Origin: Kineosporia sp. A_224
Lineage (GTDB): Bacteria; Actinomycetota; Actinomycetes; Actinomycetales; Kineosporiaceae
Direction of reading: 5' to 3'
NCBI RefSeq assembly: GCF_002198655.1
Contig: NZ_MWLN01000191.1
Coordinates: forward strand, 184,923 to 248,922
DNA length: 64,000 nt
Made by a program: the position numbers and the translations under genes. The notes beneath the pieces are model-generated. The model ran no database searches. It was not told the DNA's origin and saw only the letters and a list, made by a program, of their open reading frames with translations. Below, in pieces: positions 60,115-64,000 of this stretch (its first letter is position 1; each line of letters opens with the position of its first letter).

Positions 60115-61062
60115 ATGACGGATGCCCTGCCCCTGCTGGGGTGCGGGCTCCCCGTCGCGGGCAGCTGGGCGACCCAGGCGACCATCGGCCGGGTCGCCCG
60201 GCAGGCCGAGGCGCTCGGGTACGCGTCGCTGTGGACCTTCCAGCGTCTGCTCCGGCCGGACGACGCGGACCTCGAGCCTGCCCACCGGGCGGTGCTCGAC
60301 CCCGTGGTCGCCCTGACCCTCGCGGCCGGCTGGACGACGCGGATCGGGCTCGGGACGGCGACGATCTGCGCGCCGTTCACGCCGCCGGTCGTGCTCGCCA
60401 AGACGCTGACGTCGCTGGACGTCCTGTCCGGCGGCCGGCTCACCGCCGGGCTCGGGATCGGTTGGCTGCCGCAGGAGTACGCGGCGGCCGGCGTGCCGTT
60501 CGAGCGCCGCGGCGCACGCATGGAGGAGTACCTGCACTGCCTCCACGCGCTGTGGACGCAGGACCCGGTGGAGTTCTCCGGCGAGTTCTACACGGTCCCG
60601 CGCTCGCGCACGGGGCCGCCGCCGGTGCAGCGCCCCCACCCGCCGGTGCTGCTCGGCGGCACCGCCGTCCCGGCGCTGCGCCGCGCGGGCCGGCTGACGC
60701 AGGGCTGGATCGGCAGCAGCCGGCACGACCCCGCCGCGATCGGCGACTGCGTCGCGGCGGTCCGCGAGGGTGCGCGCGAGGCGGGCAGGGACCCGCACGC
60801 GCTGCGGATCGTCGTGCGCGGCGTCGTCGACCTCGTCGACCGCGCCCCCGGCGGCACCCGCCGACCGTTGCAGGGGACGCGCGAGCAGGTGCTCGACGAC
60901 CTCGCCGCGTTGAGCGCGCAGGGCGTCACCGAGGTCTTCCTCGACCTCAACCTCGCGCCCCGGGTCAGCGCGCCCGACGCCGTCGAGCACGCGTCGCTCG
61001 CCTACGCCGAGCACGTGCTCGACGCCTTCGCCCCGGTCCGCCTCAGCCCGCCGGCAGGGTGA
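60115..61062 (+). CDS. Luciferase-like monooxygenase family (LLM) oxidoreductase
   Basis: A 315-aa relative of the preceding gene, clearly a different subgroup: GYASLWTFQRLLRP, RIGLGTATICAPFTPPVVLA, GRLTAGLGIGWLPQEYAA and LLGGTAVPALRRAGRLTQGW. It begins 19 bases after the first LLM gene, so they are probably co-transcribed. Its last 20 bases overlap the convergent histidine kinase gene. Substrate unknown. Confidence 0.88.
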   Translation: MTDALPLLGCGLPVAGSWATQATIGRVARQAEALGYASLWTFQRLLRPDDADLEPAHRAVLDPVVALTLAAGWTTRIGLGTATICAPFTPPVVLAKTLTSLDVLSGGRLTAGLGIGWLPQEYAAAGVPFERRGARMEEYLHCLHALWTQDPVEFSGEFYTVPRSRTGPPPVQRPHPPVLLGGTAVPALRRAGRLTQGWIGSSRHDPAAIGDCVAAVREGAREAGRDPHALRIVVRGVVDLVDRAPGGTRRPLQGTREQVLDDLAALSAQGVTEVFLDLNLAPRVSAPDAVEHASLAYAEHVLDAFAPVRLSPPAG

Positions 61063-62740
61063 GGGTGACCGTGGTCCCGACGCCGACGGCGCTCTCGATC
61101 CCGAGCCGGCCGCCCATCGTCGTGGTGAGGCCGTGGGCGAGCGAGAGACCGAGCCCGATCCCGCCGTCCGCGGCCAGCTCGCTCCCGAGCCGGTCGAACG
61201 GGACGAAGAGCCGCTCGCGCAGGTCCTCGGGGATCCCCCGACCGGTGTCCTCGACCCGCAGGACGACGCACCCGTCGTCGTCCGGCCCGGCCGCCGTGAG
61301 CGTCACCGTTCCGTCCGTCCGGTTGTAGCGGATCCCGTTCGACACCAGGTTGATGAGCACCTGGCGGAGCCGGCGCTCGTCCGCGCGGGCGTGCACGGCG
61401 GGCCCCGGCCCGACGACGAGGGTGACCGCGCCCGCCGCGGCGACCGGGGCGAGCAGCTCGACCACCTCGTGGAAGAGCAGGCCCACGTCGACCCGGACCT
61501 GTTCCACGGGAAGGGCACCGGCCTCGATCCGGGAGATGTCGAGGACGTCGTCGACGAGCGCGGTGACGTGCGCGGACGCCGCCTCGATGTGCTCGAGCGC
61601 GGCCGTCCGCCGGTCCGGCGGCAGCTCCAGGGTGCGCAGCAGCTCGGTGAAGCCGCGGATGGCCTGCAGCGGCGTGCGGATCTCGTGGCTCATCGCGGAG
61701 AGGAAGTCCGTCTTGGCCCGGCTGGCCGCCTCGGCGACGCTGCGGGCCACCTCGGCCTCACGACGGCCGCGGCGCTCGGCCTCGGCGATGTCCCGCTGGG
61801 TGACGTCGAGGAGGTTGAGGCTCACCAGCCGCGGGACGCCGTCCGCCGCCCGGACCGCGGACGCCGTGACCGCCAGCCGCAGCACCGTGCCGTCCGGACG
61901 GCGGGCCAGCGCCTCGAGGTGCGCGCTCCCCTGTGTGGCCCCCCCGACGATCCCGGCGACCGGGGCCGGCGCGCCCGGGTCACCGGAGGGCACGGGCGCG
62001 ACGACGTCCGCGAGCGCCGTCCCGAGCAGCGCGGTCTCGCCGCGGCCCAGCATCCGGGCGAGCGCCTCGTTGACCTTGACGAAGCGGCCGTCGAGGTCGG
62101 TGAGGGCCATCCCGACGGCGTTGTCCTCGAACGCGTGCCGGAAGCGCTCCTCGCTCTCCGCGAGCGCCCCGAAGAGCCCGGCGTGGTCGATGGCGACGGA
62201 CGCCAGGTGCGTGAGCCGCTCGACGAGGAGCTCCTCGCGAGGTGTCGGCCGGTGCGGGTGACCGGTGTAGACGGCGAACGTGCCGACGATGCCCGAGCGG
62301 GCCCGGATCGGTGTCGACCAGCACGAGCGCAGCCCGTGCGGGCGGGCCGTCTCGCGGTAGCGCGACCAGCGCGGGTCGGTCATGACGTCCTCGGCGACGA
62401 CAGGGTGCCCGGTGTGGGCCGCGGTCCCGCAGGACCCGGCGTCCGGGCCGATGCCGAGGCCGTCGATGGCCTCGACGTACTGCGCCGGGAGGCTCGGCGC
62501 CGCGCCGTGCCGCAGCGTCCCGGTGGCGTTGTCCAGCAGGAGGATCGAGCAGCGGGCGGCGTCGAGCAGCCCCTCGAGCGCGGTGACGACCGACGAGAGG
62601 ACGTCGCCCAGCGGCGCCCCGCCCGCGATGAGTTCCAGGACCCTCGTCTGGGAGTCGAGCAGCCGCAGGGTGTCGTCCCGGGCGAGGCCGCCCGCCGCGG
62701 GCCCGGGCGGCGCGACGGGAGAGGCCGTCGGAGAGGTCAC
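61043..62740 (-). CDS. GAF-PAS sensor histidine kinase
   Basis: A 565-aa soluble kinase. A GAF domain covers about 30-190 (ARCSILLLDNATGTLRHGAA), a PAS domain about 200-320 (RFRHAFEDNAVGMALTDLDG), then HisKA with the phospho-acceptor near His352 in SAMSHEIRTPL and a HATPase domain to the end (NLVSNGIRYN; DTGRGIPEDL; GIGLGLSLAHGL). No membrane segment, so it senses an internal cue. Its start is one base after the response-regulator stop. It overlaps the convergent LLM gene by 20 bases. Confidence 0.93.
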   Translation of the reverse strand: MTSPTASPVAPPGPAAGGLARDDTLRLLDSQTRVLELIAGGAPLGDVLSSVVTALEGLLDAARCSILLLDNATGTLRHGAAPSLPAQYVEAIDGLGIGPDAGSCGTAAHTGHPVVAEDVMTDPRWSRYRETARPHGLRSCWSTPIRARSGIVGTFAVYTGHPHRPTPREELLVERLTHLASVAIDHAGLFGALAESEERFRHAFEDNAVGMALTDLDGRFVKVNEALARMLGRGETALLGTALADVVAPVPSGDPGAPAPVAGIVGGATQGSAHLEALARRPDGTVLRLAVTASAVRAADGVPRLVSLNLLDVTQRDIAEAERRGRREAEVARSVAEAASRAKTDFLSAMSHEIRTPLQAIRGFTELLRTLELPPDRRTAALEHIEAASAHVTALVDDVLDISRIEAGALPVEQVRVDVGLLFHEVVELLAPVAAAGAVTLVVGPGPAVHARADERRLRQVLINLVSNGIRYNRTDGTVTLTAAGPDDDGCVVLRVEDTGRGIPEDLRERLFVPFDRLGSELAADGGIGLGLSLAHGLTTTMGGRLGIESAVGVGTTVTLTLPAG

Positions 62741-62741
62741 G

Positions 62742-63446
62742 TCAGGGCTCCAGCCGGTAGCCGACGCCGCGGACGGTCCGCAGCCACCGCGGTCGCGACG
62801 GGTCCGGCTCGACCTTGGACCGGATCCGGTGCACGTGCTCGGTCACGGTGGCCTCGCCCTGCCAGCCCGCGTCGCTGGCCCACACCCGGGTCAGCAGCTG
62901 CGCCCGGGTGAAGACCTGCCGCGGGTGCGCGACGAGGAACGCCAGGAGGTCGAACTCCCGCGCGGTGAGGTCGACCGCACGACCGTCGACGAGGACCTCA
63001 CGGGCCGCGGCGTGCACCCGAAGACCCGCGACGGGGCCGGCGGCCGGCGGGTCCTCCGTGCCGACCGGCCGGGCCGCACGCCGCAGCACGGACCGGACGC
63101 GCGCGGCGAGCTCCGCCGGCGAGAAGGGCTTGGCGAGGTAGTCGTCGGCGCCCAGGTCGAGACCGACGATGCGGTCCGTCTCGCCGCTGCGGCCGGACAG
63201 GATGATGACCGGCAGCGCCCCGTCACCCGTCGCCCGGACCCGCCGCAGGACGTCGAGCCCGCCCACCCCGGGCATCGACAGATCCAGGACGACGAGGTCG
63301 GGCCGGTCCTGGGTGAGCCGCTCGAGTGCGGCGCCACCGTTCTCGGCGCACACCACGGTGTACCCCTCTGCCTCGAGCTTCCAGGACAGGAGCGTGCGGA
63401 TCCGCTCGTCGTCGTCCACGACGAGCACGCGGGTCGCGGCAGCCAC
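62742..63446 (-). CDS. OmpR-family response regulator
   Basis: A 234-aa protein with a receiver domain at about 6-120 (VLVVDDDERIR; phospho-acceptor Asp55 in VVLDLSMPG; Lys in AKPFSPAEL) and an OmpR-type winged-helix at about 140-232 (LTAREFDLLAFLVAHPRQVF; WLRTVRGVGYRLEP). GTG 63446 is chosen because GGAGG lies five bases before it. It is the first gene of a tight pair with the GAF-PAS kinase, and so its partner is clear; target genes are unknown. Confidence 0.93.
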   Translation of the reverse strand: MAAATRVLVVDDDERIRTLLSWKLEAEGYTVVCAENGGAALERLTQDRPDLVVLDLSMPGVGGLDVLRRVRATGDGALPVIILSGRSGETDRIVGLDLGADDYLAKPFSPAELAARVRSVLRRAARPVGTEDPPAAGPVAGLRVHAAAREVLVDGRAVDLTAREFDLLAFLVAHPRQVFTRAQLLTRVWASDAGWQGEATVTEHVHRIRSKVEPDPSRPRWLRTVRGVGYRLEP

Positions 63447-63562
63447 CGGCACCTCCTCACCGTCGAGGCGTGCCCTGATCGTGCCGGGAGGGCGGCTCCG
63501 CGGCAATGGGGGGCGGCCGTCCGCGGGGCGATCGAGATGCCGTCGGTGCGTGCGGACCGGGC

Positions 63563-64000
63563 CTACGCCGTGGACCCGGCCTGCTCCTGCACCGCGCCGA
63601 CGGCGCCGCTGACCGCACCGGCGTCGGCGTCGGCCGTCGCCGCCGGGCCGAGGATCCCGCGGAGCTGGTCGATCTGCGTCGCGATCTCGTCCCGCTGCCG
63701 GACCAGCGCGTCGACCTCGTCCCCGGCCGCGCCGCGGACCGACCCGGCCTCGGTGTCGGCCTCGGCCGTCGTCCGGTCGGCGAGCGCGCGGGCCTCGGCG
63801 AGCGTCTGGTCCGCCGTCTGCTGCGCGTCAGCGACGAGGGTCGTCGCGTACTCCTCGGCGTCCCGGCGGGCCTTCTCCGCCCGGGCGATCGCCGTCGCCT
63901 CCTCCTGCTCGGCCGCCTCCCGCCGGGCCGTCGCGTCCGCGAGCTGCCGGGTCGTCCCGGCGACGGACTGGTCCTGACGCTCGCGGCCGAGCCGTTCGGC
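63563..64000 (-). CDS. C-terminal part of a DivIVA-like coiled-coil protein (5' end outside window)
   Basis: The minus-strand frame is open from the window edge to TAG at 63563-63565, giving 145 residues. The sequence is an unbroken Ala/Glu/Arg-rich coiled coil (for example ARREAAEQEEATAIARAEKA and ADAQQTADQTLAEARALADR), then a Gly/Ala-rich tail ending QEQAGSTA. The Ala-Glu-Ala heptads and the AQQTADQT stretch resemble the C-terminal half of DivIVA/Wag31-type polar growth proteins, but the diagnostic N-terminal domain is not in the window. No gene was seen between 63447 and 63562. Confidence 0.6.
   Translation of the reverse strand, partial: AERLGRERQDQSVAGTTRQLADATARREAAEQEEATAIARAEKARRDAEEYATTLVADAQQTADQTLAEARALADRTTAEADTEAGSVRGAAGDEVDALVRQRDEIATQIDQLRGILGPAATADADAGAVSGAVGAVQEQAGSTA

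Overview
The window is very GC-rich DNA (roughly 70% or more by eye) with short intergenic gaps, frequent GTG starts, GTGA/ATGA stop-start overlaps and several TANNNT boxes placed 6-8 nt before a start codon (leaderless transcripts). Together with F420/FMN-type luciferase-fold oxidoreductases, many LacI/ROK/GntR-controlled sugar ABC transporters without their own ATPase and a secreted GH10 xylanase, this points to a soil or plant-associated actinobacterium of the Cellulomonas/Micrococcales type. That assignment is an inference. No phage, plasmid, transposase or CRISPR signal was seen.

Layout. 1-16.3 kb is a mixed housekeeping and stress region: the 3' part of an FtsX-type permease, a fused aconitase-X-like hydro-lyase, a cupin, an FAD monooxygenase divergent from its likely TetR repressor, a GNAT protein, a pterin-dehydratase/VOC fusion, a tRNA-Lys-like gene with an interrupted anticodon loop, a TerD-domain protein, a hemerythrin, a methyltransferase with a Gly-His repeat, an ECF sigma/anti-sigma pair beside a secreted barrel protein, and a membrane-anchored SagB-like flavoenzyme preceded by a possible 62-aa peptide gene.

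16.8-29.1 kb holds two import/catabolic sets. The first is an amidase with a ribose-type (CUT2) ABC transporter, an AraC regulator and a DUF3237 protein. The second is a CUT1 transporter divergent from an alpha/beta hydrolase and a PucR-type regulator. 29.3-38.7 kb is a sugar oxidation region: a ThuA-like protein plus Gfo/Idh/MocA dehydrogenase, divergent from a ROK regulator, CUT2 transporter, second Gfo/Idh/MocA dehydrogenase and TIM-barrel isomerase. This gene set fits a 3-keto-sugar route. 38.7-47.5 kb is one long minus-strand operon with a divergent GntR regulator: enolase-superfamily dehydratase, amidohydrolase/lactonase, Zn-dehydrogenase, SDR, CUT1 transporter and a second SDR, which resembles a non-phosphorylative sugar-acid pathway. 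A 16-bp sequence containing a GntR-type palindrome occurs identically in front of this operon and in front of the ThuA operon 15 kb away, so the two may share control.

47.6-55.6 kb is a xylan/xylo-oligosaccharide locus: LacI regulator, GH3 glycosidase, two permeases, solute-binding lipoprotein and secreted GH10 xylanase. Related palindromes lie at the promoters of the LacI gene, the transporter operon and the xylanase. 55.7-61 kb contains an HD-domain protein, an MmyB-like regulator, an acyl-CoA synthetase preceded by a coupled 20-codon leader ORF, and two luciferase-like oxidoreductases. The window ends with a histidine kinase/response regulator pair and the C-terminal part of a DivIVA-like coiled-coil protein.
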